Positions 41,155-50,415 of a stretch of DNA of 64,000 nucleotides are shown one piece after another; the stretch's first letter is position 1; each line of letters begins with the position of its first letter. Both the position numbers and the translations under genes were made by a program. Below the pieces are notes generated by a model. The model searched no databases. It was not told where the DNA came from and saw only the letters and a list, made by a program, of their open reading frames with translations. Location of the stretch: the NCBI GenBank assembly GCA_003662995.1, contig QMZC01000001.1, positions 1 through 64,000 on the forward strand, given 5' to 3'. The stretch comes from Archaeoglobales archaeon. GTDB taxonomy: Archaea; Halobacteriota; Archaeoglobi; Archaeoglobales; Archaeoglobaceae.

Positions 41155-42411
41155 TCAAACCCTCACAAGCCTCTTAGCCTTACCCTCAAACCTCTCAATG
41201 CTGCCGTGTGGTAAAGCAATCAGCTTTGGTTTAAATCCTACGAACTCTTTAATATCCCTCGTAATTTTTGATTGCAATTCTTCACTGCCTTCGTACAAAA
41301 TTTTAACACCATTTCCAACCTCAATCTTGTAGTGCTTTATTCCGTAACTTGCCAGTATTTGTTCAACATCGCTCGGATAGAACTTAACGCCCTTTGTATA
41401 TCACCATGTCGTCTGTCCTGCCCCTTATTCTTTTGATGGTCAAATGCTCAATTCCACACTCACATTGCTCGTTACTAACAATAGCGGAAACCTCACCACT
41501 TCTGTATCTTATCAAAGGCATCGCTTCCCTGTTTAACGATGTGTAAACGATCTCACCCTCCTCACCCTCACCCAAAACCTCGCCATCTTCATTGACAATC
41601 TCTACAATGTAGTTGTCCTCCCACATGTGTAAGCCTTGCCTATGACTACACTCAAACCCAACAGTCCCAACACCGCCCATTTCTGTTAGTCCGGGAATGT
41701 CGAAGGCTGTAACGTCAAATAAGCTCTCAATCTGCTTTCGCATCTCATCACTCCAAGGTTCTGCCCCCAACAGCATCTTCTCCAATGCCAAATCTTTAAC
41801 GTCTATGCCCATCTCTCCTGCAACTTCTGCAATTCTGATTGGATAGCTTGCTGTGGCACACAAGACTGTAGTGTTAAAGTCTTTCATGAACTTAATCTGA
41901 TCTCTTGTATTTCCCGATCCAATCGGTATTACGAAAGCATTGAGTTCGTCTGCGGCAAAGTGGAAGCCAAAACCCCCATTCCACAAGCCAAATGCTGGAG
42001 TTATTTGTATAACATCTTTCGATGTTACATTTGCAATATAAAATGCCCTAAGCATCATTTCCTTCCACTGCTCAACATCATTCCTCGTGTATGGGATTAT
42101 AACAGGCTGTCCAGTTGTACCACCGCTCATCTGGATTCTTACAATTTTTTCATTGCCAACGCAACACATCTTTAAAGGATAAGCATTCCTCAAATCCTGT
42201 TTTGTCGTTAGTGGTAGTTTTGTTATGTCCTCTGTTGTCTTAATGCTATCAACGTCGACGTTACACTCCTTGAATTTTTGTCTATAAAAAGGGCAGTTTT
42301 GATAGACGTACTTCACGATTGCCCTAAATCTCTTATTTTTATTTCTTCAATCTCTTTTCTTGGTAGAAATATCCTTTTCTCAGTCTCTCTCCTTTTTGGG
42401 GGAGTTGTCAT
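41155..42411 (-). pseudogene. Phenylacetate-CoA ligase-like gene with two frameshifts
   Basis: Joined frames give about 415 residues of the PaaK/adenylate-forming family. The core is intact: MSGGTTGQPVIIPYT near residue 75, DIPGLTEMGG, and EEGEIVYTSLNREAMPLIRY. The first break, near 42321-42332, separates LPRKEIEEIKIR from RAIVKYVYQNCPFYR. The second is a CCC run at 41390-41392 (one base too many), where the frame ends in KGR instead of continuing KGVKFYPSDVEQ. The C-terminal domain then runs to the true stop at 41155. It would activate an aryl or alkyl acid with ATP and CoA. It heads the ligase-peptide-symporter unit. Confidence 0.8.
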
Positions 42412-42681
42412 TGATAATTGAATGATTCCTGAGTTTATAAACTTTTCCCATTTATGGGTATAATCTTTAATTATCAGATGTGATTGACTAAAATATCGGT
42501 TGCATCTCACTATGCGTAATTCCCATTTTGTATCCTCACCACCTTCATAACTTCAACGATGAACGATTCATAGCTTGTTTTCTCAGCGTACGTTTTTAAG
42601 CAACAAATTTAGCCGGACGTAATTTTATATAGTGGTTAACATGTATCTGTTGGGATAATACATAGTTTATTCATGCTATGG

Positions 42682-43021
42682 TTAGTTTTTAGCTCTTTTC
42701 TCATCTTCTTTTGATATACCCATGGCTGCAAGATAACCAAGCATAATCGAGGCAATCAATTTCAGCCCCTCAATACCACTCAAAAATAAAGCAGGAATTA
42801 GTTAGTGCAATAAATATGGCGATAAGAGGGTTATAGAGCATAGATTGCCTGAAAAGAGGAATCACTACTAATGCGACGATAGAGTATATGATACACCTAC
42901 AATAACTGCTGTAGATTCCAAACAACAACATAATGTAAAAAATAAAGGATGCTATCCCGACAGCTATAAATATTGCTCCTATCAATCTCAAAGCACCATT
43001 GAGAACGTTTTGCGGTCTCAT
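42682..43021 (-). pseudogene. Small membrane protein broken by a 4-bp duplication
   Basis: About 110 residues with four membrane helices. The first frame (MRPQNVLNGALRLIGAIFIAVG onward, shown in part) ends early at 42770. Just before the break, TTAGTTAG at 42798-42805 is a perfect tandem duplication of four bases. Removing one copy restores reading into PALFLSGIEGLKLIASIMLG and a charged tail SKEDEKRAKN, ending at 42682. It overlaps the upstream secreted-protein gene by 4 bases. The family is not recognised. Confidence 0.65.
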
Positions 43022-43468
43022 ATTGCACTATAATGATATTCGAATACTTTCTTTGTCAGAGTTTTGCCATGCATTTTGTATCCTTTGACAATCCACGCTC
43101 CATTAGAGCATTCCAGAGTTAGGGCATCTATGTCTTTCAATTTGTCTACGTTCTTTATGAGCGCATTAATCACTGCAATTCTCCCTTCTGTAATTGCACG
43201 ATGGGTTAAATAGGTATAATCCTTCCTTTGAATAACTTTTTGAACTTTACTGTACGTCAACCTTTCCATGCCCTTAAGGTGAATAGTTATTGTAAATGAA
43301 TCTGTTTCTTCCAAAACTTTCCAGTAAAGTGGTATTCCCCAAACATCGATAAGGCGATCCCACAAACTTGCTTTACACTCGTAAGTGATCGAATACGTCC
43401 TTTGCCAAAGCGACGCTAATACACGCCATCAACACCATCAACCCAATTGCTATGCTCACAGCCCTCAT
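43018..43468 (-). pseudogene. Small secreted protein with one frameshift
   Basis: An ATG at 43468 after GGTGG begins a signal peptide (MRAVSIAIGLMVLMACISVA) followed by KDVFDHL. The frame then shifts near 43376-43390 into ECKASLWDRLIDVWGIPLYW and continues 115 residues to 43018. The two pieces fit together as one secreted protein of about 148 residues. Its stop overlaps the start of the membrane protein gene (ATGA type), so both were one operon. Function unknown. Confidence 0.6.
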
Positions 43469-43621
43469 ATAACCACCAAATCTAATTTTATGTTTGTATT
43501 TATTCTTTACTCAAACTTATTTTGAAAGAGCATTATGAATTCACAGTTGTATTGAGTAACTAATTATTAAAAACTTGCTAATACAGACAAAATTTTTATT
43601 ACTTTAATTGGTTTTGGTGTT

Positions 43622-44329
43622 ATGATATATGAAGCTTTTTCCTCTCAGAGACGTGTGAGAACACTCCGCCAATTGCAACTCTCTCCGGCAAACTTTTCAA
43701 AATTACAGCAAAAAACTGGATTAAATCACACATCACTTTTAATCCATCTAAGAAAACTACTCTCATGCGGACTTATTGAGAAAGAAGGTAAAGTATACAA
43801 GTTGAGTCAGACTGGAAAACTTATTTATGGTACGTTAGACAAACTTGACAGGTTTATTATTGCTTTTGAAAGAGGTATCGATTTTTGGATTGAGCACGAC
43901 TTGAGTACAAGTCCAGAAGAGTTGTTACTCAGACTTGGTGATCTCGGACACTACGAGATTGTATCGTGTAAGAATGAAAATCCAATGTGCTTTGTTGAAA
44001 GGATTGGCAAGATACTCAGCAAATCACGGTGGGTAAGGATTGTTTCAAGTATATCGCTCCATATCTACCATTTTTGTCTGCCGAGATAGATGTAGCTGTT
44101 GTTGCTACTATGGATGTAGCGGAAATTTTTAAGAAAAGCTATCCATTGATTAGAGCAGTTCAGGTTGTTGAAGGAATAAAAATGATGTGTGTGACTGCCA
44201 AAGTAGGTGTCATTCTTGGTTTATATTTGCTGAATGGTGAGTTTGACTTGAATAGAGTTGTAATCTCTTAGGGATGCTGAAGGCATAAAGTGGGGAAAGG
44301 ATATCTTCAAGTATTTTGCAAAACGTTGA
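43622..44329 (+). pseudogene. HTH regulator with FilR1-like sensor domain, two frameshifts
   Basis: The N-terminal winged helix-turn-helix reads LSPANFSKLQQKTGLNHTSL then LLSCGLIEKEGKVYKLSQTG. The C-terminal half resembles the FilR1/DUF1724 domain of methanogen regulators and ends RDAEGIKWGKDIFKYFAKR. Breaks occur near 44030-44055 and near 44270. A ligand-responsive repressor role is likely for the intact form. It is divergent from the small secreted protein operon and may once have controlled the neighbouring genes. Confidence 0.7.
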
Positions 44330-44393
44330 AAATTTAACTGAACACTTTAACTTGCTACCTAAACTCTGTATTATGGCTCGTAGAACACTTTAA

Positions 44394-44615
44394 GTCTCTC
44401 CAAAACGAATACCTCTTGAATTCCCCTATCGTGGGGAAAACTGTTCCAATAGTCCAATTCTCACCGTTGTTTGCTTATCCGAGGTTTGCCCTACTCCTGT
44501 CATAACTGCAGAACATGACTCTTCGGGGACAAGGAAGCTTTTCGAAAATCTGTTTAGAAAAGCTGGAGATTGGAGCAAGTTATTAGATACCGAGATTGCA
44601 CGGTTTTGTGAATAA
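44394..44615 (+). pseudogene. Unassigned 73-residue open frame, probably a remnant
   Basis: Stop-to-stop open frame without a start codon. It reads SPKRIPLEFPYRGENCSNSP, VVCLSEVCPTPVITAEHDSS and KLFENLFRKAGDWSKLLDTE. The composition looks protein-like, with three Cys, but I recognise no family. It follows the broken regulator and may be the end of another decayed gene. Confidence 0.3.
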
Positions 44616-44732
44616 CTACTCGACATTGAAAGCTGAATACACTCGCCACTCCGCTTAAAGTGATGAACATTGCAATTGTGTTCAGTAGTATTCTGTTAAA
44701 GTATTTTAAATCATTGCAACAAAATTCTTCAA

Positions 44733-45665
44733 ATGCTCAAAAAAATTGTTGAGTCGATAAGAAATTATGAAGGACTAAGAAGGAAGAAATACGCTGGTGT
44801 TTTCGGCAAAAAAATTGGTGTGGAGATTGGAGAGGATGCTGCTGTTATTGATGTGGGAACTGAAGACCTACTCTTATTTACAGCAGACGGAATTTGGGAT
44901 GTTGTTTTGCAAAAAGATTTACAGTGGGGAGGATTCGTATCCATTCTTGTAAACATCCATGACATCGCCGCGATGGGAGGAATAGCAATTTCAGCCGTTA
45001 ACATCGTTTCTGTGGTTGACGATAAAGCGTTGGATGAGATATCAATGGGGATGAGGAGGGCTTGTGACTTGTATGGTGTTGGAGTAGTAAATGGACATAT
45101 TCACCCAAATGCAAACACAAACTCCATAGATGTGGCGATGATTGGAAAGGTTAAGAGAAATTCGGTTGTCTATTCAAACACCGCAAAAGCTGAAGATTAT
45201 TTGGTTTATGCAGTTGATTTAGATGGCAATATTCATCCAAAACTTAAGTACAACTTCGATTCAACTAAAAAAGATGCGAGAATTTTGAGGATGCAAATGG
45301 AGGCGATGCAAAAAATTGGTGAGGAAAAAATTGCATCTGCTGGGAAAGATGTTAGCAATGCTGGATTGGTTGGTACGATAGGCATGATGATGGAAGTGAG
45401 TAGGAAAGGTTGTACGATTGATCTAAATTCTGTGCCTAAGCCCGATGGAATTGAAATGGGGCATTGGCTTAAAGTTTATCCTGCTGCTGGTTTTGTTATT
45501 ACCACCCCCACACCAGAAAAGGCTATAAAAATCTTTGAAAAACATTTTCTAACTGCCAGTATTATTGGAAGGGTTAACAACAGCCTTAAAGTTGAACTTT
45601 GTTTGAATGGTGAAAGAAAGACGGTTTTTGATTTCGATGGGGAAAGTATCTTAGGATTATTTTAA
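44733..45665 (+). CDS. AIR synthase-related (PurM/SelD/HypE superfamily) protein
   Basis: A 310-residue member of the PurM-like ATP-dependent superfamily. EIGEDAAVIDVGTEDLLLFTADG near residue 32 and VNIHDIAAMGGIAISAVN near residue 72 form the shared ATP-binding core, and KDVSNAGLVGTIGMMME appears in the second half. It is close to the 'methanogenesis marker 2' type of AIR-synthase-like proteins, whose substrate is unknown. It is not PurM itself by length or motif. No partner gene is adjacent. Confidence 0.75.
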   Translation: MLKKIVESIRNYEGLRRKKYAGVFGKKIGVEIGEDAAVIDVGTEDLLLFTADGIWDVVLQKDLQWGGFVSILVNIHDIAAMGGIAISAVNIVSVVDDKALDEISMGMRRACDLYGVGVVNGHIHPNANTNSIDVAMIGKVKRNSVVYSNTAKAEDYLVYAVDLDGNIHPKLKYNFDSTKKDARILRMQMEAMQKIGEEKIASAGKDVSNAGLVGTIGMMMEVSRKGCTIDLNSVPKPDGIEMGHWLKVYPAAGFVITTPTPEKAIKIFEKHFLTASIIGRVNNSLKVELCLNGERKTVFDFDGESILGLF

Positions 45666-45803
45666 CATAATGAAATTACAAAATAGCTTTTCTGGATATA
45701 TGGGCAGGAGCAATGCCGATTCACAATAACAAAAAACAACTATTTCAATCACACTTTGTATTAATAATATCGAAAAAGTTAATTAGAGTTGGCACTACAT
45801 CAA

Positions 45804-46853
45804 ATGATGAAACCTACCGACTTGCTTAAAAAACCTGTAGATTGTGAATTTATCTCTCAACTGCTTAACAGGGCTATTGATGGCATTAGAACATACTATA
45901 TCTTGTTAACTGCCATAAAACTTGGAATTTTCGATGTTCTACAAACTCCAAGAAATGCAAAAACGCTTTCAAAGGAATTGGGTTGCGATGAAAAACTTCT
46001 GTCCTTATTTTGCGAAAGTTTATGTGAGTTAGGAATTCTAACAAAGATAAATGATGCTTACGCAAATTCTGAGATGAGTAGGATGTATTTAACTATTAAT
46101 TCTCACTTATCCCAGCAAATTCCTGTTATTAACACAGAAAGAATCGTTAACTTGTGGTGCAATTTGCATGAAATTCTTAAAAAAGGAGCTACAAAGTTTA
46201 GCAGAGAAGAGTTCTTTAGCAATTATGCGATACATTCAATGGCACAAACCAGTCTTCTTGGTGAGTTGCAGGAAACTGTAGAATTCATATCAAATTTTCC
46301 AGAATTCAAAAATGCAAAGAAGTTACTTGATTTGGGCGGAGGACACGGATTTTACGCAATCGCCTTTACAGCGATAAACGAAAATTTAAAAGCTTACGTT
46401 TTTGATTTGCCAAACGTCATAGATAGGACCAAAGAGTATATAAAGAAATACAATGCTACAAGGGTTGAGGTAATCTCTGGAGACTTTTTTGTAGATGAGC
46501 TTGGCAAAGACTATGACATAATCTTTTCCTCATACAATCCCGGTGGAAAAAAGCTGGAGTTAATTCCAAAAATACATTCGAGCTTAAAAGAAGGTGGACT
46601 ATACATTAACAAGCAGTTTTTCCCCGATGTAACTGATAGCAATGCATTGTTAAATCTTGAATGGAATTTGTGGGTATTTGATGGGGTAAAAAAGGTAGAA
46701 AAGGGAAATAAGATATACAGTTTTAAGAACGATGTGAATTTAGATGAATACATTGAATCATTGGAGAGTGCTGGGTTTGAGATTTTAGAGGTTGTAGATG
46801 TGAAATCAAATGTTAAGGGAAGCAAGATTATAGTGACAAAGAAGGTTACTTAG
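45804..46853 (+). CDS. SAM-dependent methyltransferase, O-methyltransferase type
   Basis: A protein of about 349 residues. The N-terminal half is a winged-helix dimerisation domain (YYILLTAIKLGIFDVLQ, CDEKLLSLFCESLCELGIL). The C-terminal half has the SAM motif KKLLDLGGGHGFYAIAF, then YVFDLPNVIDRTKEYI. This is the layout of plant-like small-molecule O-methyltransferases, which are also common in methanogens and Archaeoglobi. The substrate is unknown. TTG 45789 is an upstream alternative start. The 3' end overlaps the small paralogue pair by 8 bases. Confidence 0.8.
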   Translation: MMKPTDLLKKPVDCEFISQLLNRAIDGIRTYYILLTAIKLGIFDVLQTPRNAKTLSKELGCDEKLLSLFCESLCELGILTKINDAYANSEMSRMYLTINSHLSQQIPVINTERIVNLWCNLHEILKKGATKFSREEFFSNYAIHSMAQTSLLGELQETVEFISNFPEFKNAKKLLDLGGGHGFYAIAFTAINENLKAYVFDLPNVIDRTKEYIKKYNATRVEVISGDFFVDELGKDYDIIFSSYNPGGKKLELIPKIHSSLKEGGLYINKQFFPDVTDSNALLNLEWNLWVFDGVKKVEKGNKIYSFKNDVNLDEYIESLESAGFEILEVVDVKSNVKGSKIIVTKKVT

Positions 46854-47100
46854 ATTCTGCATCCTCAATCATTTCTTTTGGAATAGGTATAACTATTGCC
46901 TTACCACCAATGTACGATTTGTGGATTGTAACAATTCCATTCCTTTTTGAATACAACACCTTACGAATGTTCACGTATTTGTCCAATTCTGATGGCGGTA
47001 TGTACAGTCTAACAACCTCACCACTAACATCCACAACATCTGCTATTCCATCGACCAACAACAATATCAAATCGTCAACGTTCAATTCAACTAACCTCAT
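46846..47100 (-). CDS. Small protein, second of a tandem paralogue pair
   Basis: An 84-residue protein (from MRLVELNVDDL). It aligns by eye with the upstream gene: DDLILLLVDGIADVVDVSGEVV matches DIAKLLKEGTADVTIDGEKV, and AIVIPIPKEM matches TIAIPKEW. The beta-hairpin pattern ending in 'IPKE' recalls swapped-hairpin AbrB-like proteins, but this is uncertain. The two genes lie 4 bases apart and form an operon. Confidence 0.55.
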   Translation of the reverse strand: MRLVELNVDDLILLLVDGIADVVDVSGEVVRLYIPPSELDKYVNIRKVLYSKRNGIVTIHKSYIGGKAIVIPIPKEMIEDAESK

Positions 47101-47104
47101 AATT

Positions 47105-47323
47105 TCATCCCGGAATCTTAACAACAATCAAATCATTATTTTTCCACTCTTTTGGAATTGCAATTGTGTTCATTTTCCTCCCTCCTTTTTTAAACTTCAC
47201 ATTTTCTACAACTTCTCTTGGTTTGAGCATTAATATTACTTTCTCACCATCTATTGTTACATCCGCTGTACCCTCTTTTAGGAGTTTTGCTATGTCACGA
47301 ATTGTTAGCAAACAAACCTTCAT
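47105..47323 (-). CDS. Small protein, first of a tandem paralogue pair
   Basis: A 72-residue protein starting MKVCLLTIRDIAKLLKEGTA. Its body, DVTIDGEKVILMLKPREVVE and MNTIAIPKEWKNNDLIVVKI, looks like two short beta modules. It precedes its paralogue by 4 bases. Their shared pattern suggests an old gene duplication; together they could form a heterodimeric DNA- or RNA-binding protein or an antitoxin-like pair. No toxin is nearby. Confidence 0.55.
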   Translation of the reverse strand: MKVCLLTIRDIAKLLKEGTADVTIDGEKVILMLKPREVVENVKFKKGGRKMNTIAIPKEWKNNDLIVVKIPG

Positions 47324-47520
47324 ACCATCGATGTTGTTTCACATTATTAAAACAATGTGTTACAAATTATTTAAAGGCAAAATTGGTGAGGGGAAAATTA
47401 AAATTTTTGTGACAAATAAAGACACGGCTGAAATTTTATGGTTTGTATCGTGGTAGCACTGTTAATTTTGTTTTTAAATCAGTTATTTTATCATCCGCCA
47501 TCTCAACAACCTAAGTAATC

Positions 47521-47528
47521 TTTAAATA
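47521..47528 (+). promoter_or_regulatory. TATA box of the S13-S4-S11-RpoD operon
   Basis: TTTAAATA lies 23 bases before the rpsM ATG, the position expected for an archaeal TATA box with a very short or absent leader. Confidence 0.6.
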
Positions 47529-47551
47529 TCTTCCATCATTTTGCCATTTAC

Positions 47552-47992
47552 ATGGCGTTCAAACACATAGTTAGGATTGCTGATGCAGATTTGGATGGTA
47601 AAAAGAACGTAATGTTCGCTCTCACCGGCGTTAAAGGAATCGGCTTGAGGATGGCTAAATCGATAACCAACTACTTAAGCATAGACGCCAAAGCAAAGCT
47701 CGGAGAGTTGGATGATGAGACAATTCAAAAACTCAAGAAGTTTGTTGAGGAAGAAATTGAAAGCTTGCCGGCATGGATGCTGAATAGAAGAAAAGACCCA
47801 CATACAGGAGAAAATCTACATTTGGTGAGCAAGGACATAGATTTTGCAAGGATGGTTGACGTGGAAAGGCTAATCAGAATGAAAGCCTATAGAGGTATCA
47901 GACATGCGAGAGGTAAGAAGGTTAGGGGGCAGAGAACAAGAACGACTGGCAGGAAAGGAAGGACGGTTGGAGTTATAAGGAGAAAGAAGTAA
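47552..47992 (+). CDS. rpsM: Ribosomal protein S13 (uS13)
   Basis: Small-subunit protein S13, which bridges to the large subunit. FKHIVRIADADLDG begins it, ALTGVKGIGLRMAKSI is the helix-hairpin-helix, and the basic tail GIRHARGKKVRGQRTRTTGR is diagnostic. The length of 146 residues is archaeal. It heads the S13-S4-S11-RpoD operon and S4 follows after 27 bases. Confidence 0.97.
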   Translation: MAFKHIVRIADADLDGKKNVMFALTGVKGIGLRMAKSITNYLSIDAKAKLGELDDETIQKLKKFVEEEIESLPAWMLNRRKDPHTGENLHLVSKDIDFARMVDVERLIRMKAYRGIRHARGKKVRGQRTRTTGRKGRTVGVIRRKK

Positions 47993-48019
47993 AGGGTAAA
48001 GAGTTAAGGGGTGAATTAA

Positions 48020-48538
48020 ATGGGAGATCCAAAAAGACACAGAAAGAAATACATTTCTCCAACCCATCCTTGGGATAAGGCAAGGCTTGAAAAGGAGATG
48101 CAGATTGTAATCAAGTACGGGTTGAGGAACAAGAGGGAGTTGTGGAGGTTCCAGAACATTCTGAGAAAGTATAGGCGAGTGGCAAGAGACTTGTTAGCTA
48201 AGATAAATCTACCTGGTAGAGAAGGAGAGTTGGCAAAGGTTAAAGCCATGACTGTCATTAAAAAGCTGACAAGGATGGGAATATTGGATGAAAATGCGAC
48301 CTTAGATGACATCCTAAACTTGAACGTTGAGGATTTCCTAGAACGAAGACTACAAACGATGGTTTACAGGCAAGGTTTAGCCAATACAATAAAGCAAGCA
48401 AGACAAATGGTTGTTCATGGACACATAGCCGTTGACGGTAGAAGGGTTACAGTCCCAAGTTACATTGTAAATAGGGATGAGGAGAGCAAGATTTCGTATT
48501 ATGTAAATTCTCCATTTGCAAAAGCTAAGGAGGCTTGA
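48020..48538 (+). CDS. rpsD: Ribosomal protein S4 (uS4)
   Basis: A 172-residue archaeal S4, which initiates small-subunit assembly. [20 protein letters not shown] is the archaeal N-terminus, and the S4 RNA-binding domain reads [13 protein letters not shown] then [19 protein letters not shown]. rpsK starts 2 bases after the stop. Confidence 0.97.
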   Translation: MGDPKRHRKKYISPTHPWDKARLEKEMQIVIKYGLRNKRELWRFQNILRKYRRVARDLLAKINLPGREGELAKVKAMTVIKKLTRMGILDENATLDDILNLNVEDFLERRLQTMVYRQGLANTIKQARQMVVHGHIAVDGRRVTVPSYIVNRDEESKISYYVNSPFAKAKEA

Positions 48539-48540
48539 TT

Positions 48541-48939
48541 ATGGCGGAAAAGAAGAAGGGTAAGTGGGGTATTGCACATATATTTTCATCCTACAACAAC
48601 ACGATTATCACGATAACTGATATTACGGGATGTGAGACGATTGTAAGGATAAGCGGTGGAATGATTGTTAAAGCTGATAGGGATGAAGGAAACCCATACA
48701 CAGCAATGCAGGCAGCCATAAGAGCTGCTGAAATTGCCAAAGACAAGGGGATTGAAGGTGTGCACATCAAAGTTAGGGCTCCTGGTGGCAACAAACACAC
48801 AACACCTGGACCAGGAGCGCAAGCAGCAATAAGGGCTTTGGCAAGGGCTGGACTAAAAATTGGTAGAATAGAGGACGTTACACCAATACCACACGATGGC
48901 ACAAGACCTCCAGGCGGTAAGAGGGGCAGAAGGATTTAA
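48541..48939 (+). CDS. rpsK: Ribosomal protein S11 (uS11)
   Basis: A 132-residue S11 from ATG 48541. [20 protein letters not shown] and the tail [19 protein letters not shown] are invariant in archaea. It forms the mRNA exit platform of the ribosome. rpoD starts 33 bases downstream in the same transcript. Confidence 0.97.
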   Translation: MAEKKKGKWGIAHIFSSYNNTIITITDITGCETIVRISGGMIVKADRDEGNPYTAMQAAIRAAEIAKDKGIEGVHIKVRAPGGNKHTTPGPGAQAAIRALARAGLKIGRIEDVTPIPHDGTRPPGGKRGRRI

Positions 48940-48972
48940 GATTTATTTGATTAAGCTTAAATTGGGGTAGCC

Positions 48973-49761
48973 ATGAAAATTGAAATTGTAGAAGAGGACG
49001 AACTCAACATTAAGTTTATTCTTTATGATGCTCCAGTAGCCTTTGCAAATTCATTCAGGAGAGCTATGAAAAGTCTCGTTCCTGTGATGGCAGTGGATTA
49101 CATTGATGTTTATTTAAACTCATCATATCTGTTTGATGAGATTTTAGCCCACAGAATTGGGTTGATACCGATAAAAACGGATTTAAACAGGTTTAACATG
49201 CAAAATGAATGTGTTTGTGAGGGTGAAGGTTGTCCGAATTGCCAAGTATCTTTTAGGCTTAACGTCGAAGGTCCAAAAATGGTGTATTCTGGTGATTTTA
49301 TTTCAGATGATGAGGAGATCAGGCCCGTTTATGATAACATACCTGTTGTTGAGCTTTTTAAGGGGCAACAACTAATGATTGAGGCTGTTGCTAGGCTTGG
49401 AACTGGAAAAGAGCATTCAAAGTTCCAGCCTGTCTCAATTTGCACTTACAGAATAATTCCTGAGATTGAGATACAGGGGGAATGTAACAGTTGCAAGGCT
49501 TGTGTTGAGGCATGCCCAAGGGATATTCTCGAAAACAGGGATGGCAAAATAGTTGTCAAAGATGTTTTAAACTGTTCAATGTGCATGGAGTGCGTTAAAG
49601 TTTGCGAAGAGAACGCAATAGAAGTCATGGAGACAAACAACTATCTTTTCATGGTTGAGGGGATTGGTCAACTACCAATTAGAGAAGTAATGACAAAAGC
49701 GTTGGAAATTATCAAGAGTAAAGCTGAGGAAATGAACAAGATAATTGAGGGTTTGGTCTGA
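48973..49761 (+). CDS. rpoD: RNA polymerase subunit D with ferredoxin-like insert
   Basis: Subunit D is the archaeal counterpart of bacterial alpha and eukaryotic Rpb3, and nucleates polymerase assembly with subunit L. SFRRAMKSLVPVMAVDYIDV is the dimerisation core. Residues about 170-215 form a ferredoxin-like domain with two clusters: CNSCKACVEACP and CSMCMECVKVCEENA. Eight cysteines are present, so two 4Fe-4S centres are possible, as known in some archaea. The C-terminal dimerisation segment follows (FMVEGIGQLPIREVM). Confidence 0.96.
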   Translation: MKIEIVEEDELNIKFILYDAPVAFANSFRRAMKSLVPVMAVDYIDVYLNSSYLFDEILAHRIGLIPIKTDLNRFNMQNECVCEGEGCPNCQVSFRLNVEGPKMVYSGDFISDDEEIRPVYDNIPVVELFKGQQLMIEAVARLGTGKEHSKFQPVSICTYRIIPEIEIQGECNSCKACVEACPRDILENRDGKIVVKDVLNCSMCMECVKVCEENAIEVMETNNYLFMVEGIGQLPIREVMTKALEIIKSKAEEMNKIIEGLV

Positions 49762-49879
49762 AGTTTAAAAGGTTAAGAAGGTTTGGTTTGACTTTTGATT
49801 TGGTTCATTGTTTAATTGTTCCCTTAACAATAATCTGCCAAACAGACTACAAGTGGCAGTTGTTATCGAAAATACTTAA

Positions 49880-50134
49880 CATTTTCGAATTGCAAAAGAC
49901 AAAGAAGACCATGTTCTTCTCAACGAAGATTTCTCACGTCGTAGAGGATACAGAAAGATCTTTCCATGCTGCAACTTCGATGTAGTCAGATTGGATAGAA
50001 CGTTGAGTTATCCTCTCAGCATTTTCGTTTCAAAAAGCTTGGAGGAAGACAAAAGGAGATTTAGGGCTTTGAAGAGCTTATGGCCTGCTGAGAAAACGGG
50101 AGAGTTCAAACCCGTCAGCCGTCAGGGCTGTTAG
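49880..50134 (+). pseudogene. Unassigned 84-codon open frame in the gap after rpoD
   Basis: The 427 bases between rpoD and the tRNA gene hold no intact gene. One stop-to-stop frame looks coding: DKEDHVLLNEDFSRRRGYRK, FDVVRLDRTLSYPLSIFVSK and KSLWPAEKTGEFKPVSRQGC. It has no start codon. I do not recognise it; a decayed mobile-element gene is one possibility because it sits next to a tRNA. Confidence 0.3.
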
Positions 50135-50188
50135 AGAAATGTGTTTAAGCTGGCTAAATCATTCGAATTCACATTCCTATGCCTACAG

Positions 50189-50270
50189 CGCCGGGGCTGG
50201 GATTTGAACCCAGGAGCCCTTACGGGCACCAGCTCTCAAGGCTGGCGCAGTACCTCTCTGCAACCCCGGC
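50189..50270 (-). tRNA. tRNA-Ser (UGA anticodon)
   Basis: An 82-nt class II tRNA. The acceptor stem pairs GCCGGGG with CCCCGGC, and the discriminator is G. The anticodon arm CCAGC-CTTGAGA-GCTGG has anticodon TGA at 50236-50238. A long variable arm (TGCCCGTAAGGGCTC region) and the T arm CTGGGTTCAAATCCCAG follow. The long variable arm and G discriminator are serine identity elements. CCA is not encoded. Confidence 0.95.
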
Positions 50271-50415
50271 AGTAGTGGAATGTTTTTCAATCACTTTTGG
50301 GGTTTATGAAAGTTGTGGTTTTCAGAAAACACTCTATCTTTTGGTATTTTGACAAGCTCTGCAATACTCTTTTAGGTCACAAAAAAGTTAAATAGATTAA
50401 ATAGACGGTGAAACA

